Assembly (NCBI RefSeq): GCF_000416985.1
Contig: NZ_ATDL01000015.1
Location: 248,001 to 312,000 of the forward strand
DNA length: 64,000 bases
Origin: Sphingobacterium paucimobilis HER1398
GTDB taxonomy: Bacteria > Bacteroidota > Bacteroidia > Sphingobacteriales > Sphingobacteriaceae
Direction: 5' to 3'
The notes beneath the pieces were generated by a model, which ran no database searches, was not told where the DNA came from, and saw only the letters and a list, made by a program, of their open reading frames with translations. Each line of letters starts with the position of its first letter. Within the stretch, counting starts at the first letter, position 1. Both the position numbers and the translations under genes were made by a program. Shown piece after piece: positions 1 through 8,244 of the stretch.

Positions 1-344
1 CGATAGCATTGGCTATCGGTATCGGATTACAGAATTTTCCCGAAGGAATTGCTGTCGCCATGCCACTGCGAAGAATGGGAATGAGCGGACGAAAGAGCTT
101 CTTTTACGGCCAGCTTTCTGCCATAGTAGAACCTATAGCTGGTGTCATCGGTGCGATAGCTGTTGCCGCTTTTACGCCTGTTCTTCCCTATGCCCTGGCA
201 TTTGCCGCTGGCGCAATGATATTTGTTGTGGTAGAAGAAGTCATCCCTGAAGCCCAGCAAAATAAAAGCTCCGACATGGCCACTATAGGTTTTATTCTTG
301 GCTTTGTCGTTATGATGACACTGGATGTCGCTTTGAGCGGTTAA
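1..344 (+). CDS. ZIP family metal transporter, GufA/ZIP11-like (5' partial)
   Basis: The reading frame is already open at the left edge, so only the last 110 or so residues are present. Transmembrane segments carry the ZIP signature [15 protein letters not shown] followed by a second metal-site segment, [10 protein letters not shown], and the late segment [11 protein letters not shown]. Gln in place of His before NFPEG is what the GufA/ZIP11 branch has. ZIP proteins move zinc or other divalent metals into the cytoplasm across the inner membrane. The three C-terminal hydrophobic helices are intact and end in a normal stop. The next gene lies convergently 11 bases away. Substrate cannot be told from this fragment. 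Confidence 0.85.
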   Translation, partial: IALAIGIGLQNFPEGIAVAMPLRRMGMSGRKSFFYGQLSAIVEPIAGVIGAIAVAAFTPVLPYALAFAAGAMIFVVVEEVIPEAQQNKSSDMATIGFILGFVVMMTLDVALSG

Positions 345-355
345 CTAATGACACC

Positions 356-994
356 TTATTCAACAACAATCTTCAATTCGAATCCAATCGGAATTAAGGG
401 ATAATCGAGACTGTCGGTTCTTGCTTTACTGATTTGCAGCAGGACATCCAATCCCTCATAGACTTCTCCAAATACGGTATAGTCACCATCCAGCCTAGGC
501 TGTCCGCCATAAGTACGGTATATCTCTCTTTGATAATCGGTATACTTTATCCCTTTCTTATGCTCCAGTGCATCCAGGTCCTTATCAGAAACAGGTTTGC
601 CGACAACAAAATAAATCTGGTTAAGAAACGAAGCTTTCCTCGGATTGTCATCACGTCCAGCCCCTAAGGCTCCCACCTTGTGGAACGCACGGTCATCAAA
701 CTCGGGATCCAAGCGAGGTTTTATACCAGCAGGATCAGCAGACTCCCGCTTCTCGATATCGACATCGTGTTCACCACCCTGCACCACAAAATCGGCTATA
801 ATCCTATTAAAAAAAGCATGGGCATAGGTTTCATCTTTTACCGCCTGCAGTATCAGTTGTCGGTGCTTAGGCGTAAAATCGTAAAGCATCACACCGACAT
901 CTCCCAATGATGTACTAAACAGCAGGCGACTCGTCTGTCCGAATGACGACACCTGAACTGTGACCAACAACAGAAAAAACAGAACTACTCTCAT
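356..994 (-). CDS. Secreted cyclophilin-type peptidyl-prolyl isomerase
   Basis: A 212-residue protein with a signal peptide ending near SSFGQ, so export to the periplasm is likely. The cyclophilin core is readable: FNRIIADFVVQGG matches the FHRVI..FMIQGGD block, GAGRDDNPRKASFLNQIYF the central strand with the active-site loop, and DGDYTVFGEVYEGLDVL the VFG.V..G.DVV block. The role is cis-trans isomerisation of X-Pro bonds during folding of exported proteins. A lysine-rich insertion follows the central block (KDLDALEHKKGIKYTDYQ), common in Bacteroidota cyclophilins. The gene stands alone, converging on the ZIP gene and divided from DUF3050 by about 120 bases with a palindrome. Confidence 0.85.
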   Translation of the reverse strand: MRVVLFFLLLVTVQVSSFGQTSRLLFSTSLGDVGVMLYDFTPKHRQLILQAVKDETYAHAFFNRIIADFVVQGGEHDVDIEKRESADPAGIKPRLDPEFDDRAFHKVGALGAGRDDNPRKASFLNQIYFVVGKPVSDKDLDALEHKKGIKYTDYQREIYRTYGGQPRLDGDYTVFGEVYEGLDVLLQISKARTDSLDYPLIPIGFELKIVVE

Positions 995-1021
995 ACAGCC
1001 AGAATATAGTAAAATGTCAAC

Positions 1022-1049
1022 GTCTTGTCATTTGACAAAAAAACAAGAC
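1022..1049. promoter_or_regulatory. Palindromic operator-like sequence (TTGTCA-TT-TGACAA)
   Basis: A perfect 14-base palindrome, TTGTCA-TT-TGACAA, occupies 1025-1038. It is overlapped by a longer inverted repeat GTCTTGT (1022-1028)/ACAAGAC (1043-1049). It lies 30-55 bases upstream of the cyclophilin start on the minus strand, a plausible repressor or activator position. A related inverted repeat (TTGTCATC/GATGACAA) sits before the TPR/LuxR gene at 7796-7825. The binding protein is unknown. Confidence 0.4.
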
Positions 1050-1055
1050 AAAATA

Positions 1056-1087
1056 TTTGCTAAGTGTACAGATTACACTTATATTTG
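1056..1087 (+). promoter_or_regulatory. Candidate Bacteroidota promoter
   Basis: TTTG at 1056-1059 and TATATTTG at 1080-1087 are separated by 20 bases, a full match to the Bacteroidota -33/-7 consensus. Transcription would begin near 1093 and run to the right. No plus-strand gene follows: a U-tract hairpin ends any transcript at about 1157. See the candidate small RNA finding. Confidence 0.5.
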
Positions 1088-1115
1088 CACTATCATAATT
1101 TAGGTTTATAATTGG

Positions 1116-1940
1116 TTACAAAAGGTTTTCATTCTCCCCGTTTGAAAACCTTTTTTTATTGCCATAATATGCCTTATCAATTGCATCATATATCGCATCC
1201 CATAAGGCTATCCTTTTCTTCAGCGCCTCTTTTGATACTGCTTTTATTGCATCCCATTTTGCTTCGTCTTCACCAGCGAGCTCCAAGATCATCTGCATCG
1301 CCAATGGCCCATGCTCATCCCCATCCAACTCAATATGACGTTCAAAATAATATATAAACTTCTGCAAATCCGTATCTGGAAACTGGAGCTGTATTTCTTT
1401 TAGTATTGCATTGAACATTCCTGGTATCAAGTCTTCGCGACCAAAGGTAAATGCGGCAGCAACCTCATGATCGCCTCCATTAAAAATAACATCAAAAGTG
1501 TATAATAGAAATTCTTTGATACGTACATCTATATCCATTTTGCGAATAGCATCTTCGACCTTCGTACCATCCTTGATAACGGAAACAAACTGCTCAATAG
1601 CACTTGTATCTGCTCCCATAGACTGCATAGCGTCCAGATACATTTCATAATGACTCAACCTACTGCCATCGATATACTCATCCGACTCCTCTGCCAGCAC
1701 AATCTCGTTAATCAAGTACCTGGTATTTGGGTAATCCGAAGCTATCCAAGGTACCCGTACACAAGTCAAGCGCCGTTGTAAGCTTTTCAACAGGGACATA
1801 AAATCCCAGACTGCATAAACATGGATTTCGGTAAACAGTCGCAAATCTGTAATATTCTTAATATGCGAATACAACGGATGGGTCAAAAGCTGCTCTCTTT
1901 CTGCATGGATGCAGGCATTAATCTCTTCAATCTTATTCAT
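1116..1940 (-). CDS. DUF3050 family protein, heme-oxygenase-like fold
   Basis: A 274-residue cytoplasmic, acidic, all-helical protein matching the DUF3050 family in length and landmarks. Acidic and histidine residues fall on three helices: EIHVYAVWDFM (E38, H40), EESDEY...SHYEMYLDAM, and FERHIELDGDEHGPLA. This E/H, E, D-x-x-H spacing resembles heme-oxygenase-like metal oxidases, so a diiron or other metal site is possible. The reaction is not known. A TTG six bases upstream could extend the frame by two codons, but ATG at 1940 is the natural start. The gene has no obvious operon partner. Confidence 0.75.
   Translation of the reverse strand: MNKIEEINACIHAEREQLLTHPLYSHIKNITDLRLFTEIHVYAVWDFMSLLKSLQRRLTCVRVPWIASDYPNTRYLINEIVLAEESDEYIDGSRLSHYEMYLDAMQSMGADTSAIEQFVSVIKDGTKVEDAIRKMDIDVRIKEFLLYTFDVIFNGGDHEVAAAFTFGREDLIPGMFNAILKEIQLQFPDTDLQKFIYYFERHIELDGDEHGPLAMQMILELAGEDEAKWDAIKAVSKEALKKRIALWDAIYDAIDKAYYGNKKRFSNGENENLL
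1121..1157 (+). terminator. Intrinsic terminator hairpin (strong on plus strand)
   Basis: AAAGGTTTTC (1121-1130) pairs with GAAAACCTTT (1144-1153) around a 13-base loop and is followed on the plus strand by a seven-T run. It lies inside the 3' end of the minus-strand DUF3050 gene. On that strand the trailing T-run is only four bases, so the stronger orientation is antisense to the gene. Confidence 0.55.
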
Positions 1941-2134
1941 ATACAAAAGTAGTATTCATTAGGCTATCCTTCCAACAAAAAGTGAGAGAGTTTCGGATCC
2001 ATCTATCCGACAAAGAGTCATAGTCCCGTAAAAAAACAATATTTTGATTCTTAGACACATAAAAATTACCTGTTATCGGGGATATAAAAAAGACGAAACT
2101 ATTAGCATATTTGCCTCGTAATTTATACAGAAAG

Positions 2135-3493
2135 ATGAAAAAATTCACATTAACCCTTTTTATGGTACTTCTACTATGTACAAGTATCTGGGCACAATCC
2201 CAAAAATCATTTCGGATTGATTATCGCGTCATAACTGATGCAAGTTCCACAACAGAAAATAACGAATCGCTTATCAAAGCATGGGTGAATAAAAGTCACT
2301 TCAGAGTGGACAATGCAATGATGGGAAGTATCATATATGTTGGAAACAAAGATGAAAATTCAGCTTTCGCATTGCTACCTGATTCTGAAGAGTACGTAAT
2401 TATCGCAGACGGCTCACAAGACGATGAGGAAGAGTACGTTTTACCCGTAGAACTGGTAGCAGGTAAACAGAAAAAAATTGCTGGTTACAACTGTAAATTA
2501 GCGACCGTCAAAGTTGACTATGGCACAGGAGAAGATGAGAGCACTACTATCGAAATCTGGTATACCGAAGACATTCCTAACCTTTATTGGGGTGAATTTT
2601 CCTTCTTCAAACAACTCAAAGGAGCCGTCCTATCATTGAAACTGGGTGACTACGCTTTCACAGCCACCAATGTTGTCTCTGAAAATGTCGACAACAGTTT
2701 CTTCGAAATACCAGACAGTTATACAGAAATGGAGGACGAAGGCATGAATGGTATGAATGAGCAGCTTACCGAAGACCGCTTCGTGTACGCTGATGAAGAA
2801 GGTGTATTATACGGGATGAGAGATGGCGAAGGTAATGCAATCACCCAACCATTATATACCTATATAAGCGCATTTACAGAGGATAATGTATCCGTCGTTA
2901 TCGACGACAAGGAGAAATATGGCGCCATAGACAAAGATGGCAAACTATTGGTCCCGTGCAAATATGACTACCTCAGCTATGATGAGGGTACACAGCAATA
3001 CCTATTCGGCCAAGGCGAAAAATACGGCTTACTCCACAAGGACGGAAAAATCTATGTCCCTGCAAAGTATGATATGATCTCGTTCTTCAATCAAGGGTAT
3101 GCAACAATCACTCTAAATGACAAAAGTGGTTTGATCGATCAAAATCAGAAAATAGTAGTTCCGGTCCAATATGATGTCATCTTTGAATACAACAAGCATA
3201 ATTTCACTACCATAGAAGATGAAAAGTATGTTTTAAACAGTATTGCACAGAAGAAAAAAGTAGTAGGTGGTTTTGACTTTCTGTCGCTATCCTTGGATTG
3301 TAATGTCATCTTAGCGCAAAAAGACGGTAAATATGGCTATATTGATGAAAATGGAAAAACGATCATTCCTTTTAAATTTACATTCGCAAATACCTTTTCT
3401 GACGACATGGCTGCCGTAGCAGAAGATGAAGAAACAGAAGACATATACTACATCAATACAAAAGGCCAACGTATCGATGTAGCACAAAACTAA
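2135..3493 (+). CDS. Secreted WG-repeat protein with DUF4412-like N-terminus
   Basis: The protein begins with a signal peptide (MKKFTLTLFMVLLLCTSIWA, then Q), supporting ATG at 2135 over an upstream TTG. Residues about 22-200 form a beta-rich domain resembling DUF4412/GLPGLI-type exported domains, judged from length and pattern only. The C-terminal half has at least four WG repeats: EKYGAIDKDGKLLVPCKYD, EKYGLLHKDGKIYVPAKYD, DKSGLIDQNQKIVVPVQYD and GKYGYIDENGKTIIPFKF. WG repeats are thought to mediate binding, but no ligand is evident. The protein is probably periplasmic or surface associated. A strong terminator follows immediately, making this a single-gene unit. Confidence 0.8.
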   Translation: MKKFTLTLFMVLLLCTSIWAQSQKSFRIDYRVITDASSTTENNESLIKAWVNKSHFRVDNAMMGSIIYVGNKDENSAFALLPDSEEYVIIADGSQDDEEEYVLPVELVAGKQKKIAGYNCKLATVKVDYGTGEDESTTIEIWYTEDIPNLYWGEFSFFKQLKGAVLSLKLGDYAFTATNVVSENVDNSFFEIPDSYTEMEDEGMNGMNEQLTEDRFVYADEEGVLYGMRDGEGNAITQPLYTYISAFTEDNVSVVIDDKEKYGAIDKDGKLLVPCKYDYLSYDEGTQQYLFGQGEKYGLLHKDGKIYVPAKYDMISFFNQGYATITLNDKSGLIDQNQKIVVPVQYDVIFEYNKHNFTTIEDEKYVLNSIAQKKKVVGGFDFLSLSLDCNVILAQKDGKYGYIDENGKTIIPFKFTFANTFSDDMAAVAEDEETEDIYYINTKGQRIDVAQN

Positions 3494-3502
3494 ATGAACA
3501 GC

Positions 3503-3539
3503 ACTCTTCCGCTAGGCAATTAGCGGAAGAGTCTTTTTC
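3503..3539 (+). terminator. Intrinsic terminator after WG-repeat gene
   Basis: ACTCTTCCGCTA (3503-3514) and TAGCGGAAGAGT (3521-3532) form a perfect 12-bp stem with a 6-base loop, followed by CTTTTTCT. Placement ten bases after the stop codon is typical. Confidence 0.9.
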
Positions 3540-3625
3540 TACGCTGCGGTTATCCCCACCACTACAGCAGCGCTGTTTTATTTCCAATAGAAAACTTATA
3601 TTCGTTTACTGATTTGAAGAAATCA

Positions 3626-5905
3626 ATGCTATTTGGCATGAAAGAAAAAGTGATAAGACATATCCTCCATTACGTTATATGCATTTTTAGCATGACATCC
3701 CTCTTCTTATGTCCGCACAGCAGTCACGCCCAAGATTTATTACAACAACTGAAAGCAGATTATGATAAGACAAAAGTAGCCAGCATACCACGTTTCCAAT
3801 TAACAGGAAAATATGCCCAGGCCCTTTTCTTCAATAATGAACAGGATAAAGCGATTACTATTCTAGAGGAAAATGTAAAACAGGCTTCAAAGCTCGCTGA
3901 AGGAAAATATGCAGCCTATCTCTACACCGTCCTAGCCATCAATAATCGTATTTTAGAACACATTAATAATTCGGAAAAAAATATAGAAAGAGCAAAACTC
4001 TTTTCTACAAAAACAACCGATTTAGAGACTAAGGGTTATGTCAAATATGGTGAAGGATGGCTCGCTGCAAGAAATAATAAAGAAGCGGAAGCAGTACGCA
4101 ATTTCTTACAGGCTACACACTACTTCGACAAAGCCCCTCCTTCCCCATCTTTAGATTCCAGAAAATCTTCCGTCTATAAGGAGCTGACCTCTATATACGC
4201 CAATTGGAATGAATATGAACTGCAGGAAAAGTATGGTAACCTTTCCCTTCAGGTCGCACTTAAACAGAAAGATGCTTCCTCTATTTTTGAAGCTTATATG
4301 TCCATGGGATATATACATGAGCAACAATTCACCCAAAATCCACACCAAGAAAAACACCGGGATCTGGCCGAGAAGTATTATCTCAAAGCAATAGACCTAT
4401 ACTACAAGAACAAGCAGTCCTTCGCTATCGCTTCCAACCTTTCATTTGTCGCCAACAACCTGGCCAACCTCTACCTTCGGTTCTATCCCGATAGCTATCG
4501 AGAAAAGGTCAGATATTATGCACAATTAGCACAATCACAGGGTCAAGCATCAGAACAGCGCAACCATATCGCCTCTTCCTACGGTATACAGGCCGAGCTC
4601 GCAATTCAAGACGGCGACCTTCTTAAAGCCAGGGTCTATCTTCTTTCCTCGCTTGAAGAGATCAACAGCGAGCCCGTGGCCGATCAGCACATTCTACTCA
4701 GTATATACGAAAATCTGAGTGACATTTGTGAGCGGGACAAAGACTATAAAGAATCCCTACATTACTACAAACTCTACGTAGAAACCTTTCAAAGCATCTA
4801 TAACAAAGAAAAATTAGGTCTAAGCAAGCGTCTTGAGGCTCAATACGAGAAAGAAAAGCAAATGCAAGAGCTACAGAATCTCCAATTAGAAGCCCAGAAG
4901 AAGGAACAGAAACTACAATTGATGCAAGTCCTTGATCTGCAGCAGCGACAAGAACTGGAAAATCTAAAGCTACGCGACGAGAATAACCTCAAACGCTTAG
5001 AGCTTTCCCGCATGGAGGGGGACCAACAGCGACAGGCCCTCCGTCTCTCCAAGTTAGAAAGTGAGACAAGAGCCAATGAAGCACAAAACTATCGCAAGGA
5101 GCTCTCCTATCGCGAAAATATAAACCGCTTTTACACGGTCCTCATGATTGCTTCCTTTTTGCTACTACTTGTTTTGCTGTATGCGTACAGGCAACGCACC
5201 CGTCGCATGAAACAACGCGAAAAACTGCATAATCTTGAGTTAGAGAAGGAAAAACAAAGATCCAACATCTCCACCTTAACAGCTATGCTCGATGGACAGG
5301 AACAAGAACGGGGACGCCTGGCCCGAGATTTACACGATGGTCTTGGAGGCTTATTGTCTGGCACAAAACTGCATCTATCCCATATTACGGAGCAGTCTGA
5401 CCCTAGCGTAAAAAACCAGCTTTCCAAATCAATCGACCAACTTGATATTGCAGTGGATGAGTTACGACGGGTAGCCCACAATCTAATGCCAGACCTCCTA
5501 CAGAACTATGGCCTGGAAGAAGCTCTAGCCGATTATGCTTCCCGCATGTCCAATGACAACATCGAAATCGATGTACAATTTCTACACTACACCTTTCCCA
5601 TGACTAAGGAACAGGAATTGATTACCTATAGAATCATCCAAGAATTGGTCAATAATGCGATCAAGCACGCCTCTCCGCATCAGATCATTATACAGCTGGT
5701 GGAAGAAGAAGAACGCTACAGCATTACCGTAGAAGACGACGGCAGAGGGTTTGAAATAGATAAATTAAAAAACAACAATAGTGCAGGCTTGCACAACATC
5801 AACTCTAGAATACGCTTTTTAAATGGCAATCTGCATATTCAATCAAGCGTAGAACTGGGTACCAGTATCGAGTTTTACTTTCCTAAAAAGACGACACATG
5901 ATTAA
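3626..5905 (+). CDS. TPR-containing sensor histidine kinase (HisKA_3/HATPase)
   Basis: About 759 residues. A signal sequence ending SSHAQ is followed by a periplasmic region of TPR helices (roughly 45-420), a long Gln/Leu/Glu coiled coil (about 405-500), one membrane helix (about 505-525), a second coiled coil, then a HisKA_3 domain with phospho-acceptor His about 570 in ARDLHDGLGG. The HATPase has an N-box ELVNNAIKHA and G-boxes EDDGRGFE and GLHNINSR. It should autophosphorylate and pass phosphate to the regulator encoded next, whose start overlaps its stop by eight bases. The input signal is unknown. ATG 3626 is preferred; TTG 3614 and ATG 3638 are alternatives. Confidence 0.88.
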   Translation: MLFGMKEKVIRHILHYVICIFSMTSLFLCPHSSHAQDLLQQLKADYDKTKVASIPRFQLTGKYAQALFFNNEQDKAITILEENVKQASKLAEGKYAAYLYTVLAINNRILEHINNSEKNIERAKLFSTKTTDLETKGYVKYGEGWLAARNNKEAEAVRNFLQATHYFDKAPPSPSLDSRKSSVYKELTSIYANWNEYELQEKYGNLSLQVALKQKDASSIFEAYMSMGYIHEQQFTQNPHQEKHRDLAEKYYLKAIDLYYKNKQSFAIASNLSFVANNLANLYLRFYPDSYREKVRYYAQLAQSQGQASEQRNHIASSYGIQAELAIQDGDLLKARVYLLSSLEEINSEPVADQHILLSIYENLSDICERDKDYKESLHYYKLYVETFQSIYNKEKLGLSKRLEAQYEKEKQMQELQNLQLEAQKKEQKLQLMQVLDLQQRQELENLKLRDENNLKRLELSRMEGDQQRQALRLSKLESETRANEAQNYRKELSYRENINRFYTVLMIASFLLLLVLLYAYRQRTRRMKQREKLHNLELEKEKQRSNISTLTAMLDGQEQERGRLARDLHDGLGGLLSGTKLHLSHITEQSDPSVKNQLSKSIDQLDIAVDELRRVAHNLMPDLLQNYGLEEALADYASRMSNDNIEIDVQFLHYTFPMTKEQELITYRIIQELVNNAIKHASPHQIIIQLVEEEERYSITVEDDGRGFEIDKLKNNNSAGLHNINSRIRFLNGNLHIQSSVELGTSIEFYFPKKTTHD

Positions 5906-6527
5906 AATCGCAATCACCGATGATCACCCCTTATTGCTAGAGGGTTTAAAAAACATTTTATCCCAAGATACAGACCTACAGATTATGGGATGTTACGAAA
6001 GCGCTACAGCCCTAAAAGACGGCTTACAGCACCATCCTATAGATGTACTCTTACTCGATATTAATCTTTCGGACAGCAATGGAATAGACCTCATCAAGCC
6101 GCTCCGCAGCCAGTATCCCAGCATGCAGATCATTATCCTGAGCGTACACAACGAGTATGCAGTCATCAATACAGCCTTTCAGGAAGGCGCCCTTGGCTAC
6201 ATCCAGAAAAATGCCGGAGTAGAAGAGATTTTAACAGGTATCAAGACTGTACTCTATGGAGATCGTTTTACTTGTTCGCAGACCAAGACAATAATCGATA
6301 AAAAAGCGAAAGATGGACTTAGCAGCGTACCAAAGCTCACCCGCAGAGAGAAAGAAATATTAGTTGAAGCCGCTATGGGACTTACTACTGCTCAAATTGC
6401 TGAAAAGCTATTTATCAGCCCACATACGGTAGAGAGTCACCGTAAAAACCTCATCGAAAAATTCAAGACATCCAACTTAAGCTCAGCCATAAAACTAGCG
6501 ATCGAGTATGGTTTAGTCCGTGCTTAG
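5898..6527 (+). CDS. NarL/FixJ-type response regulator
   Basis: A 209-residue two-domain regulator. The receiver domain has the acidic pair D8-D9 and phospho-acceptor D54 in DVLLLDINLSD, with Lys about 104 in GYIQKNAG. The LuxR-type helix-turn-helix is LTRREKEILVEAAMGLTTAQ followed by IAEKLFISPHTVESHRKNL. Phosphorylation by the overlapping upstream TPR kinase should control DNA binding; the two genes form a classic pair. Targets are not evident, but the convergent membrane-tethered LuxR gene 13 bases downstream may belong to the same circuit. Confidence 0.92.
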   Translation: MIKIAITDDHPLLLEGLKNILSQDTDLQIMGCYESATALKDGLQHHPIDVLLLDINLSDSNGIDLIKPLRSQYPSMQIIILSVHNEYAVINTAFQEGALGYIQKNAGVEEILTGIKTVLYGDRFTCSQTKTIIDKKAKDGLSSVPKLTRREKEILVEAAMGLTTAQIAEKLFISPHTVESHRKNLIEKFKTSNLSSAIKLAIEYGLVRA

Positions 6528-6540
6528 TATAATAACTAAT

Positions 6541-7782
6541 CTACTTTGGGGTCGACGAAAAGCTTGTTTTCAATGCGGATCGTCGATCTATACCCAATAT
6601 TTCGTAGATCGCTTTCAAGTGGTACTTTACTGTATTTTCCGAAATAAACAAAATCATCCCAATTTCTTTATTGGTCTTACCTTGATTGACAAGATCAATA
6701 ATTTCTTGTTGCCGGGATGTAAACGAAAAATCTTTAAGCTCTACTTGAGTCTTCTCTAAAGTTTTAGTCTCTGATGCTATTTGCTGCAATGTAATGCGCA
6801 TACGTTCGTTATCTTCTTCTACCAAAATACGTTTCTGTCTATTAACCCTATATAGAAGGCATAATACCAACAGCAATAACAGTAAAACAAAAGTAAAGCT
6901 TATCAGATAGTACTTAAAATAACGTTCGCTCTTTATTTCTAAATCCTTATGTTCTTTTAAGAGACTGTTTTCGATCAAGTTCAATTTGCCGACCTGGTTA
7001 TTCGCATCGTAATTAGTCCTTGCTTCACTAACACGTTTTTGCGAATACAAAGCATTCTTATAATCCTTGATATGCTCATAATACCGAGTTATGGTTTCCT
7101 CCATAATTATCTTATAGATTGCCATATCGTATTCATTGGCATAGAACATTCCGTCCTTGTAAGCCTTCAGCGCCGCATCGTGATTACCCATCTCCTGAAA
7201 TAGCCTAACCTTAATACGGTATATACTGGGGAGATTTTTCGGATTATCAGCCTTTTGGATTTCGATTGCACGATTCAACTCCATATCCGCAGCAGCATAA
7301 TCCTTATTCCGCATCGCGACAATCGCAAGTATACATACAAAGAAAGACTGTGTTTCAGCAGGGAGCAGTCTCAATTTGTTTTGGTCTATCGACTTAAAGA
7401 TCGCTTCAAACTCTTTTTGCTGTTGCAGGTCAAAATAAACAAATAGACGCTCGATCTGTACTCTAAAATCAACTTCTTCTCTCAGCCTATCCGGTACAGG
7501 TTCCGCGACGGCTAAATCCAGATTTCTTAATGCCCCCGTATAATTATAGAGTCTTTTATAGGTCAATGTTTTTTGTAAGTAGGCATTATATCGTGCATAA
7601 GCAGTAGCCTCCTTGTCATTCAGGATGTGTTCTAATTTTAAGATTACTTTTTCATACTCCCGCTTATCATTCAAATCACCTATTTCTTTTGCAAACACAA
7701 GAGGATCGAATTCTTTGGAATAGGCAGTTCCCATATAGATCATTCCAAGAAAAACTGCAAAAAAATATGTATATAGCTTCAT
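6541..7782 (-). CDS. Membrane-tethered TPR/LuxR-type regulator
   Basis: A 413-residue protein with a signal peptide (ending TAYSK), TPR-like helical repeats through about residue 285, one transmembrane helix (about 289-311, FVLLLLLLVLCLLYR), a coiled coil, and a C-terminal LuxR helix-turn-helix (about 353-405, SRQQEIIDLVNQGKTNKEI then ENTVKYHLKAIY). There is no receiver domain and no kinase, so sensing and DNA binding lie on one polypeptide across the inner membrane. This layout recurs in Bacteroidota. It faces the kinase/regulator pair tail to tail. A promoter with perfect -7 box TACCTTTG and an inverted repeat precede it. Confidence 0.85.
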   Translation of the reverse strand: MKLYTYFFAVFLGMIYMGTAYSKEFDPLVFAKEIGDLNDKREYEKVILKLEHILNDKEATAYARYNAYLQKTLTYKRLYNYTGALRNLDLAVAEPVPDRLREEVDFRVQIERLFVYFDLQQQKEFEAIFKSIDQNKLRLLPAETQSFFVCILAIVAMRNKDYAAADMELNRAIEIQKADNPKNLPSIYRIKVRLFQEMGNHDAALKAYKDGMFYANEYDMAIYKIIMEETITRYYEHIKDYKNALYSQKRVSEARTNYDANNQVGKLNLIENSLLKEHKDLEIKSERYFKYYLISFTFVLLLLLLVLCLLYRVNRQKRILVEEDNERMRITLQQIASETKTLEKTQVELKDFSFTSRQQEIIDLVNQGKTNKEIGMILFISENTVKYHLKAIYEILGIDRRSALKTSFSSTPK

Positions 7783-7795
7783 TACAAGATAAATG

Positions 7796-7825
7796 TTGTC
7801 ATCTTGTCAACTAAATTGATGACAA
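7796..7825. promoter_or_regulatory. Inverted repeat in leader of TPR/LuxR gene
   Basis: TTGTCATC (7796-7803) and GATGACAA (7818-7825) form an 8-bp inverted repeat with another TTGTCAA between them. It lies between the predicted transcription start (near 7848) and the ATG at 7782. It could be an operator for autoregulation or an RNA hairpin in the leader. Confidence 0.35.
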
Positions 7826-7853
7826 ACAAGCAAAAAGTTAATCGTTCGGGCTT

Positions 7854-7884
7854 CAAAGGTAGGCCTTTTGTATTAAAATACAAT
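7854..7884 (-). promoter_or_regulatory. Promoter of TPR/LuxR gene
   Basis: On the minus strand a perfect -7 box TACCTTTG (7861-7854) is preceded after 19 bases by ATTG (7884-7881), one mismatch from the -33 consensus TTTG. The predicted start near 7848 gives a leader of about 65 bases. Confidence 0.5.
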
Positions 7885-8037
7885 ATTGACTTATGATAAA
7901 GATTACTTCGTATCCCAGACCATACAAGGACAACTGCTGGACAAATAGGCTAAACTACCCGAGCACTACCCATCTTTATTCGTCCTCTTACCTGCATATT
8001 TATGATATTTGCCGCACAGCACCAAAACAATCATAGT

Positions 8038-8241
8038 ATGACAGAAAAAACGAAAGCCCTTCTCAAAATAACCATTTATGGAGAAACAGCTTCTGAACAG
8101 AAAAGAGTGTATGTGATCGACAATCAATCCTTGAAAATCGATTTGAACAACCTTTGCCCCATCGGAGAACAGGTCAATCTTAAAATGATACCGAACTATG
8201 GGACTAAGCCCAGCAACTTATCCCCCATAGCCCCAGAGTAA
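8038..8241 (+). CDS. Small hypothetical protein, 67 aa
   Basis: A 67-residue soluble protein beginning MTEKTKALLKITIYGETASE, with no signal peptide or membrane segment and no family that I recognise. An in-frame ATG at 8002 would add 12 residues, but a promoter-like GATATTTG (one mismatch to TAnnTTTG) covers 8004-8011, so translation from 8038 fits better. It ends three bases before the convergent stop of the next gene. Amino-acid use looks coding, but without a homologue this remains a modest call. Confidence 0.4.
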   Translation: MTEKTKALLKITIYGETASEQKRVYVIDNQSLKIDLNNLCPIGEQVNLKMIPNYGTKPSNLSPIAPE

Positions 8242-8244
8242 AGC

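Noticed and set aside
1116..1160. Hairpin at 1121-1153 as the terminator of the minus-strand DUF3050 gene
   Set aside because: It lies before the stop codon of that gene on the minus strand and has only a four-U tail there; the plus-strand reading is stronger.
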